Part shown: positions 18,954 through 28,213 of the stretch, piece by piece
How positions within the stretch are numbered: position 1 is the stretch's first letter
How the letters are laid out: every line of letters begins with the position of its first letter
Assembly (NCBI GenBank): GCA_028345065.1
Contig: JAOMCN010000003.1
Span: 1-64,000 of the forward strand
Length of the DNA: 64,000 nucleotides
Direction: 5' to 3'
Origin: Rhodospirillales bacterium
GTDB lineage: Bacteria > Pseudomonadota > Alphaproteobacteria > Rhodospirillales > UBA2165
Position numbers and translations under genes: made by a program
The notes under the pieces: generated by a model
Databases searched by the model: none
Told to the model about the DNA's origin: nothing
Seen by the model: the letters and a program-made list of their open reading frames with translations, nothing else

Positions 18954-19084
18954 TTGGCAAAAAACCTCCTCAAACGCTTTAATGCGTATGGAAAAGTGAT
19001 TCTATCCGGCTTTATGTACGTCCACCAATTCCTATATTAATGAAGAGCGCTATCTGGTGGATTTTCAATACGGTAAATATTTAT

Positions 19085-19507
19085 TTAATCCGTCGATGGT
19101 AGGGTATTGTTGTCAACCGGTAGAACATCGTCGTCAAAAATAGGCATTACTCTTTTGTTGTCGCCATATTCAGAATTTAAAGGATTAGTGAGGGAAGGTG
19201 CTGATTCTTGGTTTAGTGCCTCACCAAAATCTTCACCAGCTGTTAAAAGGTCCATTTCTTCTTCATCCGGTTCGTCGGACTGAATATGTTTCTGCATTCC
19301 TCTTACAAGTGAACCTTCGATTTCTTCAATGTCTAGTTTATCTTCGGCAATTTCACGAAGGGCTACTACCGGGTTTTTGTCATCGTCACGGTCCACCATC
19401 AGTTCTGCGCCCGAAGAAAGGCTGCGAGCCCGTTGGGACGCATACATTACCAACGAAAACCGGTTTTTAACTGTTTCAATGCAATCTTCAACTGTTACTC
19501 GAGCCAA
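19085..19507 (-). CDS. rpoZ: DNA-directed RNA polymerase omega subunit
   Basis: Omega helps assemble RNA polymerase by binding the beta-prime C-terminus, and in proteobacteria is part of a ppGpp site, which fits its place before rsh. The first 70 residues carry the family pattern [23 protein letters not shown] and [13 protein letters not shown]. The remaining 70 are acidic and low in complexity, which makes the protein longer than the minimal omega. The start is TTG at 19507 with AGGAG 7 bases upstream; no in-frame ATG serves the same N-terminus. Confidence 0.94.
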   Translation of the reverse strand: MARVTVEDCIETVKNRFSLVMYASQRARSLSSGAELMVDRDDDKNPVVALREIAEDKLDIEEIEGSLVRGMQKHIQSDEPDEEEMDLLTAGEDFGEALNQESAPSLTNPLNSEYGDNKRVMPIFDDDVLPVDNNTLPSTD

Positions 19508-19585
19508 ATTTCATCTCCTGAAAACGCAGTATAATTTAAAACGAAGAGAGTCTTATAAGCTTGATATCAAGAAAGGCAAGTGTTC

Positions 19586-20077
19586 TCATTTAATAGCATG
19601 AGCGATTTGGTTTGGTTTTAAATCCTCAATCAATTGATTAATATGTTTACCTGTAGAAGGATGCAACCATTCCGGCGCAATTTCTGCCAAAGGTTTTAAA
19701 ACAAAAGCGCGCTCATACATTCTAGGATGAGGAATAATTAATCCTACATCGTTTATGATTTTATTGTTATATGCCAATAGATCAAGATCGATAACCCGGG
19801 GTCCATTAGTAAAAGTTCGTTTACGGCCCATTTCTAATTCGATAGCCAATAGACATTCCATCAGAATAAGTGGTGGCATGTTTGTTTTGACGGTAATGAC
19901 CAAATTGATATACCACGGTTGCCTAACATCGGGTATTGGCTCGGATTCAAAAAATGACGATGTACTAATTATACAGACTTGTTTGAGCGAAAGCCTCTGG
20001 AGTGCTTCCAAGCAATTTTCCCTTGGGCAACTTCCTTCGCTTGATCTCAAATTAGATCCTATTCCAACTAGTATCAC
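19586..20077 (-). CDS. folK: 6-hydroxymethyl-7,8-dihydropterin pyrophosphokinase
   Basis: HPPK transfers pyrophosphate from ATP to hydroxymethyl-dihydropterin in folate synthesis. The 163 residues begin MILVGIGSNL and include the PYQ-like substrate loop QPWYINLVITV and the metal site RVIDLDLLAYN, in which the two aspartates bind magnesium, followed by IPHPRMYERAFVLKPLAEIAP. The start appears to be GTG at 20077. It lies 78 bases before rpoZ in the same direction. The 160 bases between it and the divergent NYN gene hold no gene. Confidence 0.93.
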   Translation of the reverse strand: MILVGIGSNLRSSEGSCPRENCLEALQRLSLKQVCIISTSSFFESEPIPDVRQPWYINLVITVKTNMPPLILMECLLAIELEMGRKRTFTNGPRVIDLDLLAYNNKIINDVGLIIPHPRMYERAFVLKPLAEIAPEWLHPSTGKHINQLIEDLKPNQIAHAIK

Positions 20078-20236
20078 TTTAATTTATCTACTCCCATCCA
20101 GTGAGTTGTTTATAGTGTTAAAATTAATGTATTGTTATTCTCGGGTTTAAATATTTCTCAAAGGGTTCTCTAGGTTCTAGTTTATAAATAATCTTTTTAA
20201 AAATATCACATAAGTCTGTGAGAAATGGAACTTTAA

Positions 20237-20791
20237 TTGGTAATTGATAGCAACGACCGGGTCGGGTTATTTTTAGACGGTTCTAATTTACATGCTGCAG
20301 CTAAGGCTCTTGATTTTGATATTGATTACAAGAGTCTTCTTAAGAGTTTTACAAATAAGGGGCGTCTCGTGCGGGCTTATTATTATACCGCCCTCCTGGA
20401 GGATGATGTCAATTCCCCGCTTCGTTCATTGGTTAATTGGCTTCAGTATAACGGATACACCATAGTGAGCAAACCGGCTAAAGAGTTCGTAGACAGTGAC
20501 GGAAGACGCAAAGTCAAAGGCAATATGGATATTGAGTTAGCAGTAGACTTGATGGAAATGACTGAGCATCTTGATCATATAATATTGTTTTCTGGTGATG
20601 GTGATTTCAGAAGACTGGTAGAGGCCGCTCAATACAAAGGAACCTACGTAACTGTCGTTAGCACTATTAAATCGCAACCTCCAATGATAGCTGATGAATT
20701 GCGTCGTCAGAGTGATCATTTTATTGATTTGCAAGATCTTCAAGCGGAGATTCAACGGGTACCAGGTGAGTCAGGCCACCTTGAGAGTTGA
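20237..20791 (+). CDS. NYN-domain protein, LabA/DUF88 family
   Basis: A 184-residue protein of the LabA/DUF88 branch of NYN (PIN-like) nucleases. It shows LFLDGSNLHAAAKAL with the first acidic residue, KGNMDIELAVDLMEM and LFSGDGDFRRLVEAAQYKG, the conserved acidic pocket, then QPPMIADELRRQSDHFIDL. Members are predicted metal-dependent RNases, but no substrate is established for this branch. The frame opens directly after a stop at 20234, and TTG at 20237 is the only early start that keeps the whole domain. It is divergent from folK and 126 bases upstream of a uracil-DNA glycosylase. Confidence 0.87.
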   Translation: MVIDSNDRVGLFLDGSNLHAAAKALDFDIDYKSLLKSFTNKGRLVRAYYYTALLEDDVNSPLRSLVNWLQYNGYTIVSKPAKEFVDSDGRRKVKGNMDIELAVDLMEMTEHLDHIILFSGDGDFRRLVEAAQYKGTYVTVVSTIKSQPPMIADELRRQSDHFIDLQDLQAEIQRVPGESGHLES

Positions 20792-20917
20792 TCTTGTAAA
20801 GATGAGTTTCTAATCGGTTTTTGATAGATATTTTAGTTAGTTAGCTAATAATTAGTATTTTTGAATAACCAAGAAATTCTATGTTTTATTTTGTCGAATT
20901 TTGAAGCGTAGGGAATA

Positions 20918-21559
20918 GTGATTGAGCCTGATATAAATTGTCAATTTTGTCCACGCCTCGCTACTTTTCGGGAAGAAAATAGGGCTCTATATCCGGAATG
21001 GTACAATGGTCCGGTAAAGTCGATTGGAGAATTGAATAATGAACTATTAATTCTTGGACTTGCGCCTGGATTAAAGGGAGCTAACCGAACGGGTAAGCCT
21101 TTTGTGGGGGATCACGCTGGGAATCTCCTTTATCCCACTCTCATCAAGTTTGGATTTGCAGTTGGCACATCTGCTGGACCGTCCGAAGGTGAAGTGGAAC
21201 TGAGAAACTGTCGAATTGCAAATGCCGTCAGATGTGTCCCGCCTCAGAATAAACCTAAAGGCTCTGAAATAAGTGCATGCGCGGACTTTTTACGTCAAGA
21301 ATTAAATAATATGCCTAACCTCAAGGTTATTTTGGCGTTAGGCACCATTGCCCATAATTCGGCCTTAGGTGTGTTTCAACTCCGTCGAAGTAATTGGAAG
21401 TTCGCCCATAACTCATATCATGATTTGGGTAAGGGGCCGATTTTGATCGATAGTTACCACTGTTCCCGTTACAACACTAACACCGGACGGTTAACAGAAG
21501 ATATGTTTTACGCGGTATTTCGAACTATTAGGGAACTTATTCCAATTGAAGAATGCTAA
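20918..21559 (+). CDS. Uracil-DNA glycosylase, family 5 (UDGb-like), iron-sulfur type
   Basis: This predicted base-excision repair enzyme removes uracil, and in some family members hypoxanthine or xanthine, from DNA. The 213 residues contain four cysteines placed as in 4Fe-4S glycosylases (Cys8, Cys11, Cys106, Cys121), the catalytic-loop region LGLAPGLKGANRTGKPFVGD, which resembles family 5 and not family 4, and a C-terminal SYHCSRYNTNTG loop. The start is GTG at 20918 with GTAGGGA upstream. It could form an operon with the NYN gene. Confidence 0.87.
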   Translation: MIEPDINCQFCPRLATFREENRALYPEWYNGPVKSIGELNNELLILGLAPGLKGANRTGKPFVGDHAGNLLYPTLIKFGFAVGTSAGPSEGEVELRNCRIANAVRCVPPQNKPKGSEISACADFLRQELNNMPNLKVILALGTIAHNSALGVFQLRRSNWKFAHNSYHDLGKGPILIDSYHCSRYNTNTGRLTEDMFYAVFRTIRELIPIEEC

Positions 21560-21720
21560 TAGGCATGAGAGTAATTCCCCAATTCCAAATTTTCCGTTGA
21601 AATAGGATCAGCAATAGCATGCCGTTCTGGGTAAAATGACGGCTTCTAATAGGAACCTTAATTGCCCTCTTACAGCTAGTATTTAGCAGAGGATCCCATA
21701 CTCATTAATTGGAGAATTTT

Positions 21721-22338
21721 ATGGAAATAGTGTGCTTGGATCTGGAAGGTGTATTAGTTCCAGAAATTTGGCTTGGTGTGGCGGACATAACCGGAATAGA
21801 TGAGCTTAAAGCGACTACCCGAGAAATTCCAGATTATGACCAACTTATGAAAAGAAGACTGAAGATTATGTCTGAAAATGATTTGGGGTTATCTGTTATC
21901 CAAAAGGTTGTAAACGGACTGAAACCATTAGAGGGTGCAAAGGAATTTCTGGAGTGGTTAAACACAGAGTTTCAGGTGGTGATTCTCTCGGATACTTTTT
22001 ATGAGTTTTCAAAGCCATTGATGCGCCAACTGGAATGGCCAACACTATTTTGTCACCGACTGGAAACCAATGCATCGGGGAAAATTGTCAATTACCATCT
22101 GCGAATGAGAGACCACAAACGTGAAGCTGTAAAGGCATTTAAAGCTCTAAATTTTAAAGTTCATGCGGTGGGTGACTCGTATAATGATGTTTCAATGCTC
22201 ATGGAGGCAGACGTTGGTATATTCTTTAGGGCCTCTACCAACGTTATTCAAAAGTTTCCAGAGTTACCCGTTACCACAGAATATAACCAATTGAAGAAAG
22301 CCTTAATTGAGAAGAACTTATTTCGTAAGGTTTCTTAA
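21721..22338 (+). CDS. thrH: ThrH: phosphoserine phosphatase / homoserine phosphotransferase
   Basis: ThrH is a HAD-fold enzyme that dephosphorylates phosphoserine and can pass phosphate to homoserine. The 205 residues from the ATG at 21721 follow the Pseudomonas protein closely: CLDLEGVLVPEIW (the nucleophile motif, with DLEGV instead of the usual DxDxT), ATTREIPDYDQLMKRRL, VILSDTFYEF and VGDSYNDVSML. GGAG lies 6 bases before this ATG, which decides it over a TTG at 21709. No serA or serC is nearby. Confidence 0.93.
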   Translation: MEIVCLDLEGVLVPEIWLGVADITGIDELKATTREIPDYDQLMKRRLKIMSENDLGLSVIQKVVNGLKPLEGAKEFLEWLNTEFQVVILSDTFYEFSKPLMRQLEWPTLFCHRLETNASGKIVNYHLRMRDHKREAVKAFKALNFKVHAVGDSYNDVSMLMEADVGIFFRASTNVIQKFPELPVTTEYNQLKKALIEKNLFRKVS

Positions 22339-22504
22339 TTGGTCTAGGAAATAGTATGGGATGAAGATATCAAACAGTAGTCTTATCACATTAATAGACG
22401 GTTTTCTGAGGGGGCAGCATTGTTTATATAATCAAATTCAAATTTTTTAAATTGATACAGACTGATAGCCGATCTTTAAGGAAATTTTGTAGAGGAGATA
22501 AGGA

Positions 22505-23200
22505 ATGATTGAGCTTTATAGCTGGCCAACACCAAATGGTCACAAACTACATATTATGCTCGAAGAAGTGGGTTTAGATTATAATGTCCATCCCATTAAT
22601 ATAGGTCAAGGTGAACAGTTTGATGGGTCATTTCTAAGATTAAGTCCTAATAATCGTATCCCAGCTATGGTTGATAATGACGGACCAGAAGGTAAGTCGA
22701 TCAGTCTCTTTGAATCGGGAGCCATGTTGATTTACCTGGCGGATAAGGTCGGAAAATTCTTGCCATCTAATGGTGAGGATCGTTATACGACAATTCAGTG
22801 GTTAATGTGGCAAATGGGTGGCGTTGGGCCGATGTTTGGCCAATCCAACCATTTTAGCCATTACGCCCCAGAGAAAATTGATTATGCCATTGATCGTTAC
22901 AACAATGAATGTCGGCGTTTGTATAATGTGATGGATAAACGATTAAATGAGGTTGACTTTCTGGCAGGTGACTATTCTATAGCGGATATAGCGACATTCC
23001 CATGGGCCCGGGGCTACGAGCGACGGGGTGTAGAAATTTCTGAATTTCCGAGTGTTTCCCGTTGGCTTACTGAAATTGATAATCGCCCGGCCGTAATGCG
23101 GGGCATGAAGATCCTTACGAACTTACGAGAGGAAAATAAAAAATTTACTGATGAGGAGAGAGAAGTACTTTTCGGCGCAACCCAATTCAAAAAACGTTAG
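22505..23200 (+). CDS. Glutathione S-transferase family protein (YfcG/YghU-like)
   Basis: A 231-residue cytoplasmic protein with an N-terminal thioredoxin-like GST domain (IELYSWPTPNGHKLHIMLEE, NRIPAMVD, FESGAMLIYLA) and an all-helical C-terminal domain (DYSIADIATFPWARGYE, FPSVSRWLTEI). The TPNGHK start and the NRIPA/ESGA motifs are those of the nu-class, disulfide-bond oxidoreductase group such as YfcG, in which the active-site Thr and Asn replace Ser or Cys. AGAGGAG lies 5-6 bases before the ATG. It converges with smpB across only 4 bases. Confidence 0.88.
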   Translation: MIELYSWPTPNGHKLHIMLEEVGLDYNVHPINIGQGEQFDGSFLRLSPNNRIPAMVDNDGPEGKSISLFESGAMLIYLADKVGKFLPSNGEDRYTTIQWLMWQMGGVGPMFGQSNHFSHYAPEKIDYAIDRYNNECRRLYNVMDKRLNEVDFLAGDYSIADIATFPWARGYERRGVEISEFPSVSRWLTEIDNRPAVMRGMKILTNLREENKKFTDEEREVLFGATQFKKR

Positions 23201-23204
23201 GGAT

Positions 23205-23678
23205 TTATATCTTTCCTCTGAGCAGGCGGTTCTGGGTACGCTTCCATTCCCTTTCCTTAAGTGAAGCTCTTTTTTCGTATTTTCGTTTTCCTTTTGCTAA
23301 ACCTAGTTCAACTTTGGCAATCCCTCTGGAGTTGAAATATAGAGACAATGGCACAATGGCCATTCCTTCTCGACTGACATTATCGACAAGACGGTTCATC
23401 TCCTTTTTGTGTAATAGGATCTTTCTTCTTCGTCTCGGTTCGTGCTGGATTTTTGCTCCGGCATCATAAGAAGGGATGTAAGAATTAACGAGGTATAGCT
23501 CACCTTCTTGTTCTGTCGCATAGGACTCCTCTATGCTGGATCTTCCCTCGCGTAGGCTTTTAACTTCTGTACCGAATAAAACCAACCCCGCTTCCAATGT
23601 GCTTTCAATGAAGTAGTTGTGACGAGCCTTACGATTACGGGCTGCAACGTTGGAACTAGATTTATGTGATTTAGCCAT
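23205..23678 (-). CDS. smpB: SsrA-binding protein SmpB
   Basis: SmpB brings tmRNA to stalled ribosomes in trans-translation. The 157-residue protein has the beta-barrel pattern ARHNYFIESTLEAGLVLFGTEVKSLR, EGELYLVNSYIP and RKILLHKKE, and the basic C-terminal tail with YEKRASLKEREWKR that reaches into the mRNA channel. It lies 34 bases after dapA in the same direction, a common pair. I do not see an ssrA gene in the window. Confidence 0.95.
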   Translation of the reverse strand: MAKSHKSSSNVAARNRKARHNYFIESTLEAGLVLFGTEVKSLREGRSSIEESYATEQEGELYLVNSYIPSYDAGAKIQHEPRRRRKILLHKKEMNRLVDNVSREGMAIVPLSLYFNSRGIAKVELGLAKGKRKYEKRASLKEREWKRTQNRLLRGKI

Positions 23679-23712
23679 GTTATTTCAAATAAAAGCTAGC
23701 CCGCAGTTTGAC

Positions 23713-24585
23713 TTATATTGCTCCTACTTGTTTGAGTGCTTCTTTTACTGCGACCTTGCTGTGATCGGCTATTTCAGTTATCGGCAGGCGGGCCTCTGAA
23801 GAAAATAGACCTAGCAATTCTGCAGCATATTTAACTGGGCCTGGACTTGTCTCGCAGAACATCGCGGCATGCACCGGCATCAATAATTCCTGCAACTCCA
23901 TTGCCTTTTTTATGTTGCCCTCAGCCCAGGCTTTTTGCATTTCCGAACACTGCCGTGGTAATATATTACCGGTAACGGAGATACAGCCGTGCCCACCCGC
24001 TGCCAAATGAGGTATTGCTGTACCATCTTCGCCTGACAACTGGCAAAAGTCCTTACCACAGGCCAGTGTGGTTAAGATGGGGCGGTCCAATTGAGCGGTA
24101 GCGTCTTTAACCCCGACGATATATTCAAGATTGGACAATTCGGCCATTGTCTCAACACTCATATCAATAATGCTGCGACCAGGAATGTTATAAATAATGA
24201 TAGGGATCTTGGCATTATCATTTATGGCCTTGTAATGTGCAAAAAGACCAGCTTGGGTTGGCTTGTTGTAATATGGTGTAACCACCAATACAGCATCCGC
24301 CCCTGCGGTCTTAGCGTGTTGGGCAAGACTAATAGCCTCTTCGGTTGAATTTGACCCAGCTCCGGCAATTACTGGTATGCGACCGTCGGTAACTTCAATA
24401 CATATTTCGGTTACCCTTTGATGTTCCTCATGACTAAGAGTTGGTGACTCGCCTGTTGTACCACAAGGTACTAGGCCATCGCTTCCCTCTGTAATTTGCC
24501 ATTCAATAAAAGAGCGGAATGCCGTTTCATCAACTTTTCCGTCTTTAAATGGGGTAGTCAAAGCAACGAATGATCCTGCAAACAT
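23713..24585 (-). CDS. dapA: 4-hydroxy-tetrahydrodipicolinate synthase
   Basis: DapA condenses pyruvate with aspartate semialdehyde, the first step toward lysine and diaminopimelate. The 290 residues carry the active site GTTGES (Thr44), YYNKPTQAGL (Tyr106), IIIYNIPGR (Tyr132, Arg137) and VGVKDAT with the Schiff-base lysine Lys160. A GGAGG lies 6 bases before the ATG. The divergent slt gene starts 177 bases away, and that gap should contain both promoters. Confidence 0.96.
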   Translation of the reverse strand: MFAGSFVALTTPFKDGKVDETAFRSFIEWQITEGSDGLVPCGTTGESPTLSHEEHQRVTEICIEVTDGRIPVIAGAGSNSTEEAISLAQHAKTAGADAVLVVTPYYNKPTQAGLFAHYKAINDNAKIPIIIYNIPGRSIIDMSVETMAELSNLEYIVGVKDATAQLDRPILTTLACGKDFCQLSGEDGTAIPHLAAGGHGCISVTGNILPRQCSEMQKAWAEGNIKKAMELQELLMPVHAAMFCETSPGPVKYAAELLGLFSSEARLPITEIADHSKVAVKEALKQVGAI

Positions 24586-24762
24586 AGGACACCTCCATAA
24601 AACTTTATGTGAGCATAACTCTAGGTCAAGTTCTCAGCAAGTCGTTGATCTCTGTATTATGGAGCATTATAGAATTGAAGAAATTTGAATTCAAAATTAT
24701 CGTGCCCTTCATAATAACCAAATTCGTCTTGTTTGACCTGATGGTTCAAAGTTAGAAGTTAT

Positions 24763-26745
24763 ATGCTATCGCCCACAAATTTTAGTTCCAGTTTCATGTT
24801 GATCACTTTCTTGGGGATATTTTTCTCCGAAGTATCAAATGCTAAGGAAAATATTCTTGTTTCAAGAGGAGATAAAATAGCTGCAAAGCAGGCATATATG
24901 CTTGCTCAGAAATCCAAGTGGGTAACTTATCAAAAGGTCCGGAGCCGTGTCCAAAATCCAATTTTGAAAAAAGCTTTGCTGTGGTATCGGTTAAGATCTC
25001 CAAACTCTGGTAGCAATTTTAGACAAATCGATGGTTTTATGACCAATAACCCAGATTGGCCGCAAAGAAAATTAATGCAAATTAGGGCGGAGCAGGTAAT
25101 GCTGCCAACTCTGAGTGATATCGAGGTGTTGAAATGGTTTAAACATCAAAGTCCTCTCACACCTAATGGAACTGCCCGCCTAGCGGCAAGTCTTTTAAAA
25201 TCTGGGAAAAAATCCCGCGCGACAACACTGATCCAAAATATCTGGATTAGTGGCAATTTCGGTGCAAAACAGGAAGCCCAATTCTATCGTCAATTCCGAA
25301 AATATATGACCCGTGAAAACCATATTGAACGACTGGAACGTCTGCTATGGGAGGGAAAATATTACCCAGTTCGTCGGATGTATAGACGCATCAATTCTAG
25401 GTACAGAGCACTTGCCGAAGCTAGGCTTTCGCTTAGGCGGATGCGAGGGGGAGTTGACCGTGCCATAGAGCGTGTGTCTCCTAAACTAAAAAATAATGTT
25501 GGCTTAATTTACGAAAGGCTTCGATGGCGGCGTAAAAAGGGCAAGAATAAGTTTGCCCAGGAGTTGTTGCAATCGACACCCGAAGATCTCGTTCATCCTT
25601 TGCTTTGGTGGCGTGAGAGAAATATTTTAGCCCGCAGAGTACTAAATAATGGCGATATATCCGAAGCTTACTTACTGGTTAAAAACCACGGACTTGATAG
25701 GGCATACAGATCTGGATTTATCGAAGCTGAATGGTTAGCTGGTTGGATAGCTTTACAATTCTTGGAAGAAAAAAATCTTGCTTTTCAGCATTTTCAAGCT
25801 GGCTATAGAGCTTCAAATTTTCCCATTAGCAAATCGCGGTGTGCTTACTGGGCAGGTCGGGCTATAGAATTACGTGGTAAAGTTAAAGAAGCTCAAAAAT
25901 GGTATGAATTAGCCTTCAAACAACAGAGTACATTTTATGGTCAACTCGCAGCTAATCGCCTAAATTCAGAAAAGGCGTTAACACAATTTGCGGATAAGAA
26001 TTTTGATAACTCAGAAGCAGTGCAATTCAAAAATCATAAATTTGTGACTGTGGCGCGAATATTGGGTGCGGCAGGAATGATAGATTTATTACGTCCATTT
26101 ATCCGTCATCTCAATAAGCAAGGTACCACTAAGAAATGGCGGATGTTGGTGGTGAAGCTATCAGCGTCATTGGGAAGGCCAGATCTCTCTATACTTACAG
26201 CCAAGAAATCTCTTCAAGAGGGTTTTAACCTAAAGGAATTAGGGTATCCAATTTTAAAGTATAAGATTAAAAAAGGTTTGGAAGCATCTTTAATTCACGC
26301 AATTATTCGGCAGGAAAGTGAATTTAATCAAAGAGCCGTAAGCAATGCAGGAGCAATGGGGTTGATGCAAATTTTGCCGACGACAGCAGCCCGCCTGGCA
26401 AAAAAGTATTCCTTACCTTATGTGCGCGCCAATTTAACTAGAAAAAGGGAATATAATTTAAATCTTGGACAATTCTATATTCGGGAGTTATTGGAACAGT
26501 TTAGTCATTCCTATATTTTGACTCTAGCTGCTTATAATGCAGGCCCCACTCGGGTGAGGCGCTGGATCAAGAGTAATGGTGATCCGAGAGATGCGGCTAT
26601 TGATCCCATCGACTGGATTGAGAAGATTCCTTTTAGGGAAACCAGAAATTATGTTCAGAGAGTTATAGAAAATCTTCATGTTTATAGACATCTTATTAAA
26701 ACCGATAGCATCCAATTCAATCCAGAAAGTGAGCTTCGCCGTTGA
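24763..26745 (+). CDS. slt: Soluble lytic murein transglycosylase
   Basis: This periplasmic enzyme cleaves peptidoglycan glycan strands with formation of 1,6-anhydro-muramic ends. The 660 residues start with a signal peptide (hydrophobic 10-22, likely cleaved near VSNA). A long alpha-superhelical region of tetratricopeptide-like hairpins follows, and then the SLT domain from about 500 with the catalytic Glu518 in IIRQESEFNQRAVSNAGAMG, MQILPTTA and LAAYNAGPTRV. This domain order is that of Slt70. The stop overlaps the start of the next gene in a TTGA junction. Confidence 0.92.
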   Translation: MLSPTNFSSSFMLITFLGIFFSEVSNAKENILVSRGDKIAAKQAYMLAQKSKWVTYQKVRSRVQNPILKKALLWYRLRSPNSGSNFRQIDGFMTNNPDWPQRKLMQIRAEQVMLPTLSDIEVLKWFKHQSPLTPNGTARLAASLLKSGKKSRATTLIQNIWISGNFGAKQEAQFYRQFRKYMTRENHIERLERLLWEGKYYPVRRMYRRINSRYRALAEARLSLRRMRGGVDRAIERVSPKLKNNVGLIYERLRWRRKKGKNKFAQELLQSTPEDLVHPLLWWRERNILARRVLNNGDISEAYLLVKNHGLDRAYRSGFIEAEWLAGWIALQFLEEKNLAFQHFQAGYRASNFPISKSRCAYWAGRAIELRGKVKEAQKWYELAFKQQSTFYGQLAANRLNSEKALTQFADKNFDNSEAVQFKNHKFVTVARILGAAGMIDLLRPFIRHLNKQGTTKKWRMLVVKLSASLGRPDLSILTAKKSLQEGFNLKELGYPILKYKIKKGLEASLIHAIIRQESEFNQRAVSNAGAMGLMQILPTTAARLAKKYSLPYVRANLTRKREYNLNLGQFYIRELLEQFSHSYILTLAAYNAGPTRVRRWIKSNGDPRDAAIDPIDWIEKIPFRETRNYVQRVIENLHVYRHLIKTDSIQFNPESELRR

Positions 26746-27728
26746 GCCTTAAATCATCCCCTACTATTTTCGATATTCAAGCTGCCGAGGATAGGTTGTC
26801 AGACCAGGTAATACAGACGCCTATTTTGGAATCTTCTCACCTTAATGAACAGTTAGGTTGCCGCTTGCTTTTAAAAGCTGAGGCCCTTCAAAGGACAGGT
26901 TCCTTCAAATTTCGAGGGGCATACAATAAGATATCTCAGATCCCCACTCACAAACGTTCCCAAGGTGTGGTTGCCTACTCTTCTGGCAATCATGCCCAGG
27001 GGGTGGCTGCAGCGGCACAGATATTCGACCTTCCGGCAACTATTGTCATGCCATCAGATGCTCCAGATATCAAAATCCAAAATACAAGAAGTTATGGAGC
27101 TAATGTCGAGTTTTACGACCGCAAAATCGGAAACCGCGTTGAGATGGCAAAACGTATTTCTGATGAAACTGGTGGGCTTTTGATCCCTCCATACAACGAT
27201 CCTGATATTATAGCTGGACAGGGTACAATAGCACTAGAGCTTATACGCCAGAGTGAGGAATTAAATATTAAATTTGATATAGTGATGGGGCCTAGTAGTG
27301 GTGGTGGAATGATGAGTGGCTGTTCTCTGGTTCTCAAACATCACGACCCTAGCGTCATGTTATATTGTGTTGAACCAGAAAACTACGACGACATTGCTCA
27401 GTCATTGGCGTGTGGGCAACGCATAAAATTACGACCTAAGGGACCCTCGATTTGTGATGCTTTACTTCTTGAAACGCCTGGTGACCTTACGTTCCAAATA
27501 CTGAAAGAACAAAACGTGGTTGGCTTGGTTGTCCCGGATCCGGCCACAGTTAACGCTATGCTAGTTGCATTTCAAGCTTTCAAGATTGTACTTGAACCGA
27601 GTGGGGCTATTGCACTGGCGGCTGCTCTTGAGCAAAAAATCAACCTTAGGGGGAAAACAGTTGCTGTGATTTGTACTGGTGGGAACGTAGACCCTAACCT
27701 GTTTCAGAAGGCCTTAATGGTAAAATAA
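26742..27728 (+). CDS. Threonine/serine dehydratase (PLP, fold type II)
   Basis: A 328-residue single-domain PLP enzyme that should deaminate threonine to 2-oxobutyrate or serine to pyruvate. Lys56 in RTGSFKFRGAYNKI is the Schiff-base lysine. SSGNHAQGVA is the substrate loop, SSGGGMMSG the phosphate cradle, and ICTGGNVD the C-terminal signature. It lacks the ACT regulatory domain of biosynthetic IlvA, so it resembles catabolic TdcB or serine racemase-type enzymes; sequence alone does not separate these. The start is TTG at 26742, sharing bases with the slt stop. It converges with the bactofilin gene across 2 bases. Confidence 0.87.
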   Translation: MSLKSSPTIFDIQAAEDRLSDQVIQTPILESSHLNEQLGCRLLLKAEALQRTGSFKFRGAYNKISQIPTHKRSQGVVAYSSGNHAQGVAAAAQIFDLPATIVMPSDAPDIKIQNTRSYGANVEFYDRKIGNRVEMAKRISDETGGLLIPPYNDPDIIAGQGTIALELIRQSEELNIKFDIVMGPSSGGGMMSGCSLVLKHHDPSVMLYCVEPENYDDIAQSLACGQRIKLRPKGPSICDALLLETPGDLTFQILKEQNVVGLVVPDPATVNAMLVAFQAFKIVLEPSGAIALAAALEQKINLRGKTVAVICTGGNVDPNLFQKALMVK

Positions 27729-27730
27729 TT

Positions 27731-28213
27731 TTATGCGACAATATAAGGCTCTGGTTTTGGAGGTGGAGGGTCAGCATTTTCTTTGGAACTTCCCTTGACT
27801 AAAAGGGTGATGGGGTTTTCAACTTCTGGTTTATCGTCTGTTGGTTCGGTCCGTTTGCAATGGCCCTCAAGGTGAGCCCCCTGCTCTATGGCAAGTTTTT
27901 CATGAAGGATATCACCCTTCACGTAGGCTGTTTTAGCTAATGAAACGGATTTAGCGTTAATTTGACCTGTTATTTTTCCATGTATTCTCACGCTGTTTGC
28001 AAAAACTTCCCCAACAACATTGGCGGTTGCGCCAAGTATCAAAGTATCAACCTTAATATCTCCTGTGAAAGTGCCGTCAATTTGAACCTCACCGTTGGAG
28101 TTAAGATCACCAATAATCGTAAGATCAGAACTTAAAAGCGAGGGCGCAACAGGTACTTTAGGCAACACAACTTCCGGTTTTACATACTCGTTCTTATTAG
28201 TTTTTGTAAACAT
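27731..28213 (-). CDS. Bactofilin
   Basis: Bactofilins polymerise into membrane-associated filaments that localise cell-wall enzymes and shape cells or stalks. The central part (SSDLTIIGDLNSNGEVQIDG to about KGDILHEKLAIEQGAHLEG) has the regular glycine- and aliphatic-rich repeats of the bactofilin beta-helix. Both ends are disordered and proline-rich, the C-terminus ending in a PPPPKPEP segment. I use the ATG at 28213 (160 residues), which overlaps the upstream M23 gene by 17 bases; ATGs at 28258 and 28273 would increase the overlap to 62 or 77 bases. The overlap indicates cotranscription with the M23 peptidase. Confidence 0.87.
   Translation of the reverse strand: MFTKTNKNEYVKPEVVLPKVPVAPSLLSSDLTIIGDLNSNGEVQIDGTFTGDIKVDTLILGATANVVGEVFANSVRIHGKITGQINAKSVSLAKTAYVKGDILHEKLAIEQGAHLEGHCKRTEPTDDKPEVENPITLLVKGSSKENADPPPPKPEPYIVA

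Noticed and set aside
19021..19061. Inverted repeat TCCACCA/TGGTGGA between rpoZ and rsh
   Set aside because: The loop of 27 bases is large and no T run follows, so it is not a convincing terminator or attenuator.
22380..22470. A 29-codon ORF between thrH and the GST gene
   Set aside because: It has no ribosome site, no coding character and no coupling to its neighbours.
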